From Paenibacillus andongensis (lineage in GTDB: Bacteria; Bacillota; Bacilli; Paenibacillales; NBRC-103111), in assembly GCF_025369935.1 (NCBI RefSeq), contig NZ_CP104467.1, positions 197,501-261,500 of the forward strand: DNA of 64,000 nt, in the 5' to 3' direction. Below, piece after piece: positions 21,020 to 31,184 of the stretch. Position numbers and translations under genes: made by a program. The notes beneath the pieces were generated by a model. It did not search any database, had not been told where the DNA came from, and was given only the letters and a program-made list of their open reading frames with translations. Every line of letters begins with the position of its first letter. The first letter of the stretch is position 1.

Positions 21020-21430
21020 GTTTGTACAACATTTCGAGCCCATTTGTTGAGAAATGGCCTAAATAGGACCAAATTGTTGTGCAATATGCAACAACGAAGG
21101 GAAAAGGCGAGATTTAGGCAGCGATTGTTGCGCTTTTTACAACATTATTCAACCGCTATTATGAATTCACCAAGTGAACAAATAGGACGCGGTTTCCGAA
21201 TTATGAGACCTCTGTGTTGAACAAGATTGGATGAATGAATCGACGGTCTCGGTGTTCAACATTTCTAAGTTAAAATGGCCATTATTATGAAAAAGTTGTA
21301 GTTTGTGCAATATTTCTGAGATGGTTTGTGGAAAAACTTTGCATGAGGTATCAAGTGTTGTACGGAATGCAACATTCTAGTCATATAGACGGGATTTGAG
21401 CACTAATTGTTGCACTTTCTGCAACATCTC
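21020..21430. repeat. Dyad array B, right part
   Basis: Clear units have CAAC or CAAT half-sites placing their centres at about 21022 (cut unit), 21084, 21135, 21252, 21303, 21365 and 21417. The best ones read TTGTTGTGCAATATGCAACA, TTGTTGCGCTTTTTACAACA and TTGTTGCACTTTCTGCAACA. Spacings are 62, 51, 117 (about 62+55, a decayed unit between), 51, 62 and 52 bp. No gene is supported in this 590-bp stretch; the remainder to the rsmA start (21431-21611) shows nothing else. Confidence 0.65.
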
Positions 21431-21602
21431 CAACTTAATTTCATACAGCAAGCTCGCATGATCTTACAAGGCTAAGCATACCGAGTTTCAGTAAAGTGCC
21501 ACTTAGGAAATAATTGAATGAGATCTGGTAAAGAGTTTGAGTGCTCTTTGAATCACTTTAATCACAATGAAGAATTTGAAATCCAGAACCTATAGATAAT
21601 GA

Positions 21603-22520
<918 letters not shown>

Positions 22521-22574
22521 CCCGCACCAAATGCCTAGTCTCGCCATAGGATACCCTTAGGAGGGGATTGTGCG

Positions 22575-23447
22575 ATGAGGCAAGGAGACTTTGTTACCCG
22601 TAAATCCTATGGCGGCGACGTCATGTTTAAGATTGAGCGCATAGAGCAGCTGAAGGCTATCCTGCGTGGTGTGGATTACAGGCTGCTAGCGGATGCGCCT
22701 CTAATGGATTTGACCATTTCAAATCCGACTGATGTCATGGATCATCCGCGATCGAGTTCACCTGAATTTCGGGAGTCGCTCCGTCGACTGGCTGTATCCC
22801 AGCTGCAGCTGCAGGAGAAAAACCAACTCTCAATTAACCATAAAGAAAATGTCAATAAAAGCTACTTCGAAGTGCCTGGCAAAGTGCTGCACCTAGATGG
22901 CGATCCAACTTACTTACGTAAAAGTATGCAGATCTATGGGGAATTGCGTGTGCCTGCCGAGGGGTTTTATATTCCTGAAGCACAAATGGCGGATGCTCTT
23001 CATAGGCTGCTTCCGCAAATTAAGCCAGACATTGTTGTCGTTACCGGTCATGACGGAATACTTAAGCAACGTAAGGGTCGAGGTCCAAGCAGCCTTTCCA
23101 GCTATAAGAATTCACAAAATTTCGTGAATGCGGTGCAGATTGCTAGGCAGTATGAGCGCAACCGGGACTCCATGATTATTGTGGCTGGTGCTTGTCAGTC
23201 TCATTTTGAGGCCCTACTGAGGGCTGGAGCTAATTTTGCGAGTTCTCCTGCTCGTATACTCATTCACGCCTTAGATCCGCTTTGTATCGCGGCTAAACTG
23301 TCATATACTTCCGTGAAGGATACCATATCCATGCTTGATATCGTTGACTTGACGGTGACAGGTCTGGAAGGGTTAGGTGGGGTAGAGACGAGAGGGAGCT
23401 ATCGCATGGGAGTTCCAGGTATTCAACATACAGAAGATCATGTCTAA
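22575..23447 (+). CDS. yabG: Sporulation-specific protease YabG
   Basis: 290 residues that match the YabG family, which trims spore-coat proteins in the mother cell (sigma-K regulon in B. subtilis). Recognisable segments are GDFVTRKSYGGDVMFKI at the N-terminus, VLHLDGDPTYLRKS, VVTGHDGILK and IIVAGACQSHFEALL, the last holding the likely catalytic Cys. ATG 22575 follows TAGGAGGGG. The order rsmA-yabG-veg is as in Bacillus. Confidence 0.93.
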   Translation: MRQGDFVTRKSYGGDVMFKIERIEQLKAILRGVDYRLLADAPLMDLTISNPTDVMDHPRSSSPEFRESLRRLAVSQLQLQEKNQLSINHKENVNKSYFEVPGKVLHLDGDPTYLRKSMQIYGELRVPAEGFYIPEAQMADALHRLLPQIKPDIVVVTGHDGILKQRKGRGPSSLSSYKNSQNFVNAVQIARQYERNRDSMIIVAGACQSHFEALLRAGANFASSPARILIHALDPLCIAAKLSYTSVKDTISMLDIVDLTVTGLEGLGGVETRGSYRMGVPGIQHTEDHV

Positions 23448-23643
23448 ATAGCCTTGGTACAAGTAAAAACAACATGAACCGACATCATATACGGTATGCT
23501 GCAGTAACACTTACCTGTCATTCTACTCCTTGGAGGGGGCTGACTGGGTGAGTGTTCTTTTTTTAGTGGAAAAGTGTGAATAATTTGCGAACTTTGGAGA
23601 CAACCTGTAAGAGGGGGATTTCGAAAATTAAGTGAAAATGCCG

Positions 23644-23714
23644 TTGACAACAGGAATGTGGTGCTGATATAATATTTGCCCTCGTTTGACATGCCTGTCT
23701 GAATGGGTTATAAT
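23644..23714 (+). promoter_or_regulatory. Tandem sigma-A promoters of veg
   Basis: Two near-perfect promoters: TTGACA (23644-23649), 18 bp, TATAAT (23668-23673); and TTGACA (23686-23691), 17 bp, TATAAT (23709-23714). Both hexamers are exact consensus in each. In B. subtilis veg also has one of the strongest vegetative promoters. The start codon lies 28 nt after the second -10. Confidence 0.92.
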
Positions 23715-23741
23715 TAACTAGGAAAGAGGTGGTAGTTGACA

Positions 23742-24017
23742 ATGGCAAAAAATGCGCTGTTGGAGATCAAACGCAGTTTGGAGCCCCACGTTGGGCAGAA
23801 GATCATGTTAAGAGCGAATGGCGGCCGTCGAAAGACTGTCGAGCGTTCTGGAGTTTTAGAAGAAACCTACCCTTCTGTGTTTATTGTGAAATTAGATCAA
23901 GAATCCCACGCTTTCAAACGAGTGTCGTACAGCTACGCCGATATCCTTACCGAATCCGTTGAAGTTACCGTGTGTAATGACGATGGACAGGTTCGCATCA
24001 CCTACATCCAACATTAG
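23742..24017 (+). CDS. veg: Veg protein
   Basis: 91 residues ([13 protein letters not shown]...). The core [28 protein letters not shown] is nearly the B. subtilis Veg sequence. Veg promotes biofilm matrix expression there by interfering with SinR. ATG 23742 is used (AGAGGTGGT eight bases upstream), not the TTG two codons earlier. The very strong tandem promoters upstream fit high expression. Confidence 0.95.
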   Translation: MAKNALLEIKRSLEPHVGQKIMLRANGGRRKTVERSGVLEETYPSVFIVKLDQESHAFKRVSYSYADILTESVEVTVCNDDGQVRITYIQH

Positions 24018-24038
24018 CTTAATGCATTCCTATATGAG

Positions 24039-24062
24039 CAGACCCCAAGGGTCTGTTTTTGC
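24039..24062 (+). terminator. veg terminator
   Basis: CAGACCC-CAA-GGGTCTG followed by TTTTTG, 21 nt past the stop codon. Confidence 0.85.
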
Positions 24063-24122
24063 ATTTGAATGGACCTTACCGGGTTGGGCATACTATAGCA
24101 AAACTCTAAGGAGGTTCCAATT

Positions 24123-24698
24123 ATGAGTCGCAGAAGAGGGATCATGTCGGAAAGCTTTAAATATGAATTAGCCAAAGATCTAGGGTTCTATGATGTGGTG
24201 CAGCGTGAGGGCTGGGAGGGCATCCGAACGAAGGATGCAGGGAACATGGTGAAGCGGGCGATCCAAATTGCTCAGGAACAGCTGGTGAAACAATATAACC
24301 CTTCGGCTTCTTCCGCCAATCAGACGCAATCAACGTATACTCAGCCGAATTATAATCAAACCACCTACAACCAACCTAACTACAACCAACCTAACTACAA
24401 TCAACCTACTTCCAATAGGTCTAGCTACACTCCGTCGAATTATCATCAGTCCACCTATCCATCTGTTCCTGCTCCACAAACCTATTCGCAGTCTCAATCG
24501 AGCTTTAATCAGAATCAATATAGCGGAACGCAGCAAATGCAATCCTCATATACACCTGCAACCTACACGCAGAACACGACCAATGTAAACACCTATAGAC
24601 CTTCTAATCCAATGCAACCTAATGCAGCGGGTTTAAATCAAATAATTGCGGGGTCACAGCAGGCAGCGCAAGCGGAACAGCGTCCCTTCTACAGCTAA
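24123..24698 (+). CDS. sspF: Small acid-soluble spore protein SspF with a long low-complexity tail
   Basis: 191 residues. Residues 1-60 ([24 protein letters not shown] ... [18 protein letters not shown]) are a standard alpha/beta-type SASP of the SspF kind, which coats spore DNA; the GPR protease site type ELAKDLGF is visible. Residues 65-191 are unusual: Gln, Asn, Tyr, Pro, Thr and Ser only in long runs, with NYNQP repeated. B. subtilis SspF has about 61 residues and no such tail. The underlying DNA has imperfect 15-bp repeats near 24360-24410. Confidence 0.93.
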   Translation: MSRRRGIMSESFKYELAKDLGFYDVVQREGWEGIRTKDAGNMVKRAIQIAQEQLVKQYNPSASSANQTQSTYTQPNYNQTTYNQPNYNQPNYNQPTSNRSSYTPSNYHQSTYPSVPAPQTYSQSQSSFNQNQYSGTQQMQSSYTPATYTQNTTNVNTYRPSNPMQPNAAGLNQIIAGSQQAAQAEQRPFYS

Positions 24699-24722
24699 AG
24701 CGAATGCTTTAGCTTTTTTTTT
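24693..24722 (+). terminator. sspF terminator
   Basis: AGCTAAAGC-GAAT-GCTTTAGCT with eight T residues. The first arm begins at the sspF stop codon. Confidence 0.88.
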
Positions 24723-24773
24723 GCGCTTTTGTTATAATATTTTAACGGCAAACGAGCAAAAGAAGGTGATCTG

Positions 24774-25628
24774 ATGAAGATTTTTGAAAAAGCACCGGCT
24801 AAAATCAATTTATCCCTTGATGTTTTACATAAAAGATCGGACGGTTACCATGAAGTTGAGATGGTCATGACGATGGTAGATCTAGCAGATCGGATCGAAA
24901 TGCAGGAGCTTTCGCGGGACACCATCATCATATCCAGTCAGGCGGGGTATATTCCGCTGGATGAGAAGAACTTAGCCTTTCAGGCAGCACGCCTTATTAA
25001 GGATCGCTACGACGTCAAACAGGGCGTCTACATCCATTTGGACAAGCAGATCCCCGTGGCAGCGGGTCTAGCAGGGGGCAGCAGCGATGCGGCAGCGACG
25101 CTTAGAGGTTTGAATCGGCTTTGGGACTTAAACATCCCTATGGAAGAGCTGCAGGTGCTTGGAGCGGAGCTTGGCTCGGATGTACCCTTCTGTGTAACGG
25201 GAGGCACGGCTGTCGCGAGAGGGCGTGGAGAGAAGCTGGAGCCTATCGTCTCGCCGCCTCAGTGCTGGGTCGTACTGGCGAAGCCGCCCATTAATGTGTC
25301 CACATCGGAGATTTACAGCAAGCTGAATGCACGCGAGATTAAGCATCATCCTTCGACGGAAGGTGTGCTGAACGCGATTCGGGAGAAGCGATTCGATCAA
25401 CTTTGCGGAAGCCTCGGCAATGTGCTTGAAGAAGTGACGCTGGACCTTTATCCCGAGGTGAGACATCTCAAAGAATGCATGCAGAGGCTTGGTGCGGATG
25501 GTGTACTGATGTCGGGCAGCGGGCCGACGGTATTCGGTCTCGTATCCAAGGAAGCGAAGGTACCCCGGATTTATAATGGGCTTCGTGGGTTTTGTAAGGA
25601 TGTTTACGCAGTGCGGATGTTGACGTAA
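24774..25628 (+). CDS. ispE: 4-diphosphocytidyl-2-C-methyl-D-erythritol kinase
   Basis: 284-residue GHMP kinase of the MEP isoprenoid pathway. Motifs are [22 protein letters not shown] (residues 5-26), the ATP-binding [21 protein letters not shown] (near 92-112) and the C-terminal [14 protein letters not shown] 24774 follows AGAAGGTGAT. It is the usual neighbour of purR. Confidence 0.96.
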   Translation: MKIFEKAPAKINLSLDVLHKRSDGYHEVEMVMTMVDLADRIEMQELSRDTIIISSQAGYIPLDEKNLAFQAARLIKDRYDVKQGVYIHLDKQIPVAAGLAGGSSDAAATLRGLNRLWDLNIPMEELQVLGAELGSDVPFCVTGGTAVARGRGEKLEPIVSPPQCWVVLAKPPINVSTSEIYSKLNAREIKHHPSTEGVLNAIREKRFDQLCGSLGNVLEEVTLDLYPEVRHLKECMQRLGADGVLMSGSGPTVFGLVSKEAKVPRIYNGLRGFCKDVYAVRMLT

Positions 25629-25643
25629 ATGAAGTAGGACGGT

Positions 25644-25672
25644 TGCAGGGCCCGCGAAGGGCTCTTTTTCAT
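25644..25672 (+). terminator. ispE terminator
   Basis: AGGGCCC-GCGAA-GGGCTCT, with one G-T pair, then TTTTTC, 18 nt past the stop codon. Confidence 0.78.
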
Positions 25673-25827
25673 TGTATAGAGGGTGGACTATGACTCCAAC
25701 CATCGCAATAAATTGTGTTATATTGATGTTATGTTGATGTCAATATAATTTTCATGAGAAGCTTGAATAAATACGTATAAAAATGGTATATTTTCATTAT
25801 AATATTCGGATTTTTGGGGGTAGTGCG

Positions 25828-26664
25828 ATGAAAAAGTTGAAAAGGAGCGCTAGGCTGGTGGAAATGACGCAATATTTGTTATTCCGCCCCCATTCGTTAA
25901 TCCCTTTAACGACTTTTGCCGAGCGTTACAACTCTGCTAAATCCTCCATAAGTGAAGATTTAGCGATCATCAAGGAAGTATTTGAAGAAGAAGGACTAGG
26001 CGAGCTGAATACTCTTGCGGGCGCCGCCGGAGGTGTGAAATTTTCACCAAAAGTGCCTAAAGAAGTATCACTGAAATTTATTCAGAGCCTTTGTTTACAA
26101 CTGCAGCAACCAGAACGGATTCTTCCAGGCGGATATTTGTATATGTCAGATATTATGGGGCAGCCTCAATATTTGAATGAAATTGGCAAGACGTTTGCAT
26201 CTGCTTTCGCTGATCGTGATATTGATGTAATTATGACGGTAGAGACGAAAGGCATTCCGCTCGCGTATGCGACGGCAACTTATATGAATTTGCCCGTTGT
26301 GATTGTCCGCAGGGATAGTCGAGTAACGGAAGGATCAGCGGTTAGCATCAACTATGTTTCAGGATCCAACAAGCGGATCCAGACGATGTCACTGGCGAGG
26401 CGTGCTTTGAAAGAAGAGTCCAAGGTGCTTATCATTGATGATTTCATGCATGTTGGCGGTACGATTCACGGTATGATGGATTTGTTAGCGGAATTCAAAG
26501 CCTCTGTTCAAGGGGTTGGTGTATTCATGGAGTCTTGTGAGGTTGAAGAGCATTTGGTTGATCACTATGTATCGCTTGCTCGTTTATATGGCGTAGATTC
26601 CAAGACCAAACAAATCACCGTAGAGCCAGGCAACTATTTTGACAGTAAAAAAGGAGATTCGTAA
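25828..26664 (+). CDS. purR: Purine operon repressor PurR
   Basis: 278 residues. An N-terminal winged helix ([22 protein letters not shown]...) precedes a phosphoribosyltransferase-like domain with the PRPP motif [13 protein letters not shown]. In B. subtilis PurR represses purine genes until PRPP or ppGpp signals change. ATG 25828 after GGGGG is the family start, although the frame is open 45 nt upstream. ridA follows four bases later. Confidence 0.95.
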   Translation: MKKLKRSARLVEMTQYLLFRPHSLIPLTTFAERYNSAKSSISEDLAIIKEVFEEEGLGELNTLAGAAGGVKFSPKVPKEVSLKFIQSLCLQLQQPERILPGGYLYMSDIMGQPQYLNEIGKTFASAFADRDIDVIMTVETKGIPLAYATATYMNLPVVIVRRDSRVTEGSAVSINYVSGSNKRIQTMSLARRALKEESKVLIIDDFMHVGGTIHGMMDLLAEFKASVQGVGVFMESCEVEEHLVDHYVSLARLYGVDSKTKQITVEPGNYFDSKKGDS

Positions 26665-26668
26665 AGCG

Positions 26669-27052
26669 ATGGAACTTATTTCAACAACAGCAGCACCAGC
26701 TGCAATCGGACCTTACTCGCAAGCGGTAAAGCTAGGAAACCTTCTCTTTACTTCTGGACAAATTCCACTTGGCTTGGATGGACAGATTGTAGAGGGCGGA
26801 ATTAAGGAACAAGCTCATCAAGTGTTCGCGAATTTGAAGGGTGTGCTGGAAGCGGCAGGCTCATCATTCGATCAAGTTGTGAAAGCGACGGTTTTTTTGA
26901 AGGATATGAATCAGTTTGCAGAACTAAATGAAATTTATGGTTCATACTTCGGAGATCATAAACCGGCTAGATCCACTGTCGAAGTGGCCAGATTACCCCG
27001 CGATGTTTTTGTCGAAATCGAGTTAATTGCTGTGATTTCTGTCGAAATTTAA
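26669..27052 (+). CDS. ridA: RidA family enamine/imine deaminase
   Basis: 127 residues (YabJ in B. subtilis). Typical segments are [45 protein letters not shown] and [19 protein letters not shown], with the substrate-binding Arg. RidA hydrolyses reactive 2-aminoacrylate. ATG 26669 follows AAAGGAG. purR-ridA-spoVG is the standard order. Confidence 0.95.
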   Translation: MELISTTAAPAAIGPYSQAVKLGNLLFTSGQIPLGLDGQIVEGGIKEQAHQVFANLKGVLEAAGSSFDQVVKATVFLKDMNQFAELNEIYGSYFGDHKPARSTVEVARLPRDVFVEIELIAVISVEI

Positions 27053-27100
27053 CAGTTACATTAAGATTGTATAAAATTATCGAAAATTTCAAAAAAAGAA

Positions 27101-27127
27101 GAAGGAATTTGCACGACGATGTGGAAT
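27101..27127 (+). promoter_or_regulatory. spoVG sigma-H promoter
   Basis: GAAGGAATT (27101-27109) fits the sigma-H -35 consensus RWAGGAWWT exactly, and GAAT (27124-27127) follows at the proper distance. B. subtilis spoVG is a classical sigma-H gene. The AT-rich run just upstream (27060-27100) is where AbrB binds in B. subtilis; AbrB binding here is inferred only. Confidence 0.8.
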
Positions 27128-27164
27128 ATTACACCCAAGTCTCAGAGATGGAAAAAGGTGGTGA

Positions 27165-27455
<291 letters not shown>

Positions 27456-27467
27456 TTCAGATTATTG

Positions 27468-27496
27468 AGAGAGCCCTTGGGCTCTCTTTTCTTTTA
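27468..27496 (+). terminator. spoVG terminator
   Basis: AGAGAGCCC-TT-GGGCTCTCT with TTTTCTTTT. Confidence 0.85.
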
Positions 27497-27585
27497 GGTG
27501 GTAATGATGCTATATTTGGTGGAGAACTCATCGATTATACATATAGTAGTGTGTAACTATTTATATTAAAGGGGTTGGATGTTAG

Positions 27586-28998
27586 TTGAAACTCATGGGG
27601 ATTGTACTGGCGGCAGGACAAGGAAAACGCATGAAATCGAAGCTGTACAAGGTGCTTCATCCGGTTGTAGGTAAGCCAATGGTGGAACACGTTGTGGACA
27701 CGCTGCAGCATATAGAAGTAACAAGAACATTGGTCATTGTTGGATTCGGGGCGGAAGCCGTGAAGGGACATCTGGGAGATCGCGTGGAGTATGCTTTACA
27801 GGAACAGCAGTTGGGCACGGGGCATGCTGTTCTTCAAGCGAAGGATGCTCTTGCCGAAGAGGAAGGGATGACGGTTGTCATTTGCGGCGATACACCGCTG
27901 ATATCGGAAGCCACCTTGACGAGCGCCATTGAGCTGCATGAGCTGTCTGGAGCGTCTGCGACAATTCTGACAGCAAAACTCGATGAGCCTTATGGTTATG
28001 GACGTATTATTCGCGGAGAAGACGGCCGAGTAGCAAGGATTGTAGAGCAGAAGGACAGTAGCAGCGAGGAAGCGGCAGTTCAGGAGATCAACACAGGTAC
28101 TTATATTTTCGATAATCGGAAACTATTCAAGGCCTTAGCGTCAGTTACGAACAATAATACGCAAAATGAATACTATCTGACCGATGTTATTGGGATTATG
28201 ACAGGAGCTGGAGAAGTTGTTCAAGGCTACTGTATGGAAGACAGTGCAGAGTCAATCGGTGTGAACGATCGTGTTGCACTTGCTGAAGCCGAGCGGTTGT
28301 TTAAAGCACGTATCAACCGTGAACACATGCTGAACGGGGTTACCATTGTAGATCCATCTAATACGTACATTGAAAAAGATGTTACCATCGGTATGGATAC
28401 GGTGCTGCTGCCGGGCACTATTTTGCGGGGGCGCACGGTGATTGGGGAACAATGTACAATTGGACCGCATACGGAAATTATCGACTCGACGGTTAGAGAT
28501 GAGGTTACGATTAAACAATCCGTCCTTCAGGAAGCCTATGTGGATAATGAAGCTAGCGTAGGGCCGTATGCTTATTTGAGACCTGGCGCTAATATTGGGA
28601 AGCAAGTGAAAATTGGCGACTTTGTTGAGATTAAGAATGCGACGCTAGGTGAGGGTTCGAAAGTTTCTCATTTAAGCTATGTAGGGGATGCGGTTGTTGG
28701 TACGAATGTGAACATCGGCTGCGGCGCCATTACCGTGAACTATGACGGATTCAATAAGAGTTTAACGGAGATTGGCGATGATGCCTTTGTGGGCAGTAAT
28801 GTGAATTTGATTGCTCCTGTGAAAATTGGCAAGGGCGCTTATGTCGTTGCAGGCTCCACTATTACACATTCCGTAGATGATGGCGATCTAGCGATTGCCC
28901 GCGAGAGACAATCCAACAAGCCGGGCTATGCTGATAAAATTAGAGCGCGAGCAAAAGCGAAGAAGGAAAGTAAAAAGAACAAAGAGATTAGTGAGTAA
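27586..28998 (+). CDS. glmU: Bifunctional UDP-GlcNAc pyrophosphorylase / GlcN-1-P acetyltransferase
   Basis: 470 residues. The N-terminal uridylyltransferase has MGIVLAAGQGKRMKSKLYK (residues 4-22) and ICGDTPLI. The C-terminal left-handed beta helix has hexapeptide repeats with the acetyltransferase residues in KNATLGEGSKVSHLSYVGDA and NYDGFNK. It makes UDP-GlcNAc for the wall. Start is TTG 27586, ten bases after AAAGGGG; ATG 27595 is possible but far from any Shine-Dalgarno. prs, which follows glmU in Bacillus, is absent. Confidence 0.95.
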   Translation: MKLMGIVLAAGQGKRMKSKLYKVLHPVVGKPMVEHVVDTLQHIEVTRTLVIVGFGAEAVKGHLGDRVEYALQEQQLGTGHAVLQAKDALAEEEGMTVVICGDTPLISEATLTSAIELHELSGASATILTAKLDEPYGYGRIIRGEDGRVARIVEQKDSSSEEAAVQEINTGTYIFDNRKLFKALASVTNNNTQNEYYLTDVIGIMTGAGEVVQGYCMEDSAESIGVNDRVALAEAERLFKARINREHMLNGVTIVDPSNTYIEKDVTIGMDTVLLPGTILRGRTVIGEQCTIGPHTEIIDSTVRDEVTIKQSVLQEAYVDNEASVGPYAYLRPGANIGKQVKIGDFVEIKNATLGEGSKVSHLSYVGDAVVGTNVNIGCGAITVNYDGFNKSLTEIGDDAFVGSNVNLIAPVKIGKGAYVVAGSTITHSVDDGDLAIARERQSNKPGYADKIRARAKAKKESKKNKEISE

Positions 28999-29064
28999 AT
29001 TCATCATCAAGGAACGGTAAATCTCACTTTGTGAGGATGAAATTGGATGGAACTTCTTGAGGTT

Positions 29065-29091
29065 GGGTAGGCTATGAACTAGCTGTTACCC
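29065..29091 (+). promoter_or_regulatory. Possible structured leader of ctc
   Basis: GGGTA-G-GCTA-TGAAC-TAGC-TGT-TACCC forms two stacked stems in the 154-nt gap between glmU and ctc, about 60 nt before the ctc start. There is no T run, so it is not a terminator. It may be a leader structure; this is tentative. Confidence 0.35.
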
Positions 29092-29152
29092 ACTTGGCAC
29101 TGCTTATCCAAGCAAGCTTGCTGAGCAAAACCCTTAGGAGGTTCTTTTTCTT

Positions 29153-29800
29153 ATGGCATTTTCATTAAAAGCGGAATCCCGCAAAGAAACAACGAAATCG
29201 GATATTAAGCAGCTGCGTATCCAAGGTAGAGTGCCTGCAGTTGTATATGGCGAAAAGATAGGCTCTGCGGTTATTACGGTTGATCAGAAAGAATTAGTAG
29301 CGCTGCTGCGCCAAAATCCTCATGCTATTATTGATTTGGATATGCCAGACGGCAGTGGCAAGCAACCAGTTATGATCAACGAGATCCAGCGAGACAAATT
29401 AAAACGGGAGCGGCTGCTCCATATCGATTTTCATCAAATTAATATGGATGAGCCAGTTAAAACGGTTGTCGCCTTGGAATTTATTGGTGAGGCTGAGGGG
29501 GCCAAAGAAGGAGGCATTGTTCAGATTCAGATGCATGAGCTGGAGATACGGTGTTTACCAAGTCAGATACCAAGCTCGATCAAGGTGGACATTTCGAACG
29601 TCGGACTCGGAGACAACATACTAGTAAACCAACTCTCCGTCCCTGCGGGGATTGAAGTGAAGTCTGAGTCTCATGATTTGGTGCTTACGGTTCTTGCACC
29701 TCAGAAAGAAATTGCTGTAGAAGAGCCAGCCAATAATGAAGAAAAGGTTGGACAAGCGGAAACATCGAACGAGGCTGCGACTGAAGAACAACCGGTATAG
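29153..29800 (+). CDS. ctc: 50S ribosomal protein L25/general stress protein Ctc
   Basis: 215 residues: an N-terminal L25 domain (LKAESRKETTKSDIKQLRIQGRVPAVVYG...) that binds 5S rRNA and a C-terminal TL5 beta domain, ending in an acidic tail. In B. subtilis Ctc is a sigma-B stress protein. ATG 29153 follows TTAGGAGG. It normally follows prs; here it follows glmU directly. Confidence 0.95.
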   Translation: MAFSLKAESRKETTKSDIKQLRIQGRVPAVVYGEKIGSAVITVDQKELVALLRQNPHAIIDLDMPDGSGKQPVMINEIQRDKLKRERLLHIDFHQINMDEPVKTVVALEFIGEAEGAKEGGIVQIQMHELEIRCLPSQIPSSIKVDISNVGLGDNILVNQLSVPAGIEVKSESHDLVLTVLAPQKEIAVEEPANNEEKVGQAETSNEAATEEQPV

Positions 29801-30191
29801 TCCAAACGCACGACAAGGAACCCTCACCGATATGTGGAGGGTATCCTTTATCCCTTTGATGTAAGCGCTTAATATCCGGGTCGCGAAAGAAAAACGTGCG
29901 TATTTCGGTTGTAGAACGTATTATTTACTTTGATAAAGTACAAGGTGTAGATTTCAATGAAGCCTATATCCTTATGTACATTTTGATAGTATACTTGGAC
30001 GGGAATACAGGATTCAGCATGATCTTGAAAATGAAGATCAGTTGAAAGCTGTTGACCATTTAGATACATAGGACTGATTCACCCACAGCTTTAAATTTGA
30101 TGGTTAGTTTCTCATATAGGTAAACAATAACCTCTAGATGATGGTTCCGCAAAGGATTTTTTAGTTTAACTTTAGGAGGATTTAGAAGAAG
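29801..30191. other. 391-bp gap between ctc and pth
   Basis: A weak hairpin (ACCCTCAC / GTGGAGGGT, 29825-29848) may end the ctc message. The rest is AT-rich. A stretch near 29920-30045 reads open in one frame for about 40 codons (YFDKV, EAYIL, YLDGN) without start or Shine-Dalgarno; it may be the remains of a gene but I recognise nothing. A 10-bp palindrome TAAGCGCTTA lies near 29864. Confidence 0.4.
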
Positions 30192-30752
30192 ATGAAATGT
30201 TTTATTGGACTGGGTAATCCGGGAAAACAATATGAGATGAATCGACACAATGTTGGTTTCATGGCCATTGACCGTTTTGCTGCCAAATGGGGTATTACTT
30301 CTTTTCAAAATAAAAGTAAGGGGCTTCTAGGCGAAGGTGTGGTGAATGGTACGAAGGTGTATTTGCTTAAACCGATGACTTATATGAATCTTTCGGGGGA
30401 ATCCATGCGAGCGTTCTTGGACTTTTATAAAGCGAAACTGGAAGACGTGACGATCGTTTATGATGATATGGATACATCATTCGGTCAAATTCGACTCCGT
30501 TATCAAGGCAGCCCTGGCGGTCACAATGGGATTAAATCCATTATTCAGCACGCTGGAACGCAAAGCTTCAATCGCATTCGAGTGGGTGTGAACAGGCCTG
30601 CGCCCGGCTATAATATTGCCGATTATGTCTTATCTAACTTTTCCAAAGACGAGATGAAGTCGATTGATGAAGTGCTTGATCTCACCTGCGAAGCCATGCT
30701 GTTCAGTCTGAGTGAGTCATTCGAAAAGACGATGGCCAAGTTCAATAAATAA
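30192..30752 (+). CDS. pth: Peptidyl-tRNA hydrolase
   Basis: 186 residues (SpoVC). MKCFIGLGNPGKQYEMNRHNVGFM contains the catalytic His, KPMTYMNLSGES binds the tRNA end, and DDMDTSFGQIRLR with GSPGGHNGIKSI completes the site. It recycles tRNA from dropped-off peptidyl-tRNA. ATG 30192 follows TAGGAGG. Confidence 0.96.
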   Translation: MKCFIGLGNPGKQYEMNRHNVGFMAIDRFAAKWGITSFQNKSKGLLGEGVVNGTKVYLLKPMTYMNLSGESMRAFLDFYKAKLEDVTIVYDDMDTSFGQIRLRYQGSPGGHNGIKSIIQHAGTQSFNRIRVGVNRPAPGYNIADYVLSNFSKDEMKSIDEVLDLTCEAMLFSLSESFEKTMAKFNK

Positions 30753-30777
30753 GTGAAGCCACCCGCTTCAGACATAT

Positions 30778-30880
30778 TGTATGTAAGTAGACTATTCGAA
30801 AATGACAATGGCACTTTCGGCTAATTTCTCCGAAGAATGGCCATACTAGGATGTAATCGAATAGTCGAAGGAGGCATACA
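30778..30880 (+). promoter_or_regulatory. Long inverted repeat in the fin leader
   Basis: TGTATG (30778-30783) and GACTATTCGA (30790-30799) pair with TCGAATAGTC (30857-30866) and CATACA (30875-30880). The Shine-Dalgarno GAAGGAGG lies between the two 3' arms. An inner hairpin TTCGG / CCGAA (near 30817-30835) is nested inside. The fold would hold the fin ribosome binding site in or beside a stem. It could equally be a small terminal-inverted-repeat element. Confidence 0.6.
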
Positions 30881-30882
30881 TT

Positions 30883-31110
30883 ATGATTAAGTATATTTGC
30901 AGACATTGTCATACCTTTGTTGGGGAAATTAATCAAAGTTCGATCACGGAGCAGCAGTTAGGCTTCCATTTCTTGACCCCCGATGAGCGTAGAGATATAA
31001 TATCGTATAACACGAATGGAGATGTTACGGTAAGGGTCGTTTGCGATTACTGTCGTGAGGCGTTAGATGCAAACCCAGAATTGTCCCTGCTGGCCAGTCC
31101 GTTGCAGTAA
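30883..31110 (+). CDS. fin: Anti-sigma-F factor Fin
   Basis: 75 residues (YabK) with two CxxC-type metal sites, CRHC near residue 6 and CDYC near 54, and the segment LGFHFLTPDERRDIISYN that is typical of Fin. In B. subtilis Fin shuts off sigma-F in the forespore to allow the switch to sigma-G. ATG 30883 follows GAAGGAGG. The position between pth and mfd is conserved. Confidence 0.93.
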   Translation: MIKYICRHCHTFVGEINQSSITEQQLGFHFLTPDERRDIISYNTNGDVTVRVVCDYCREALDANPELSLLASPLQ

Positions 31111-31184
31111 AATTGATGAAGATAAAGAGTTAATAGCCGAGGCAAGTGTGCCGAGGCTTCTTTTTGTGAGGGGAGTGTACTTGT

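Noticed and set aside
20984..21220. 78-codon frame after the transposase
   Set aside because: It spans the IS right end and the dyad array, has no ribosome binding site and no coherent protein character.
19554..21430. CRISPR-like spaced repeats
   Set aside because: Units are degenerate dyads, not identical repeats, and the spacing alternates 52/62 bp without spacer-like unique inserts or cas genes.
29860..29875. CcpA (cre) site TGTAAGCGCTTA
   Set aside because: The outer positions do not fit the cre consensus and no catabolic gene is adjacent.
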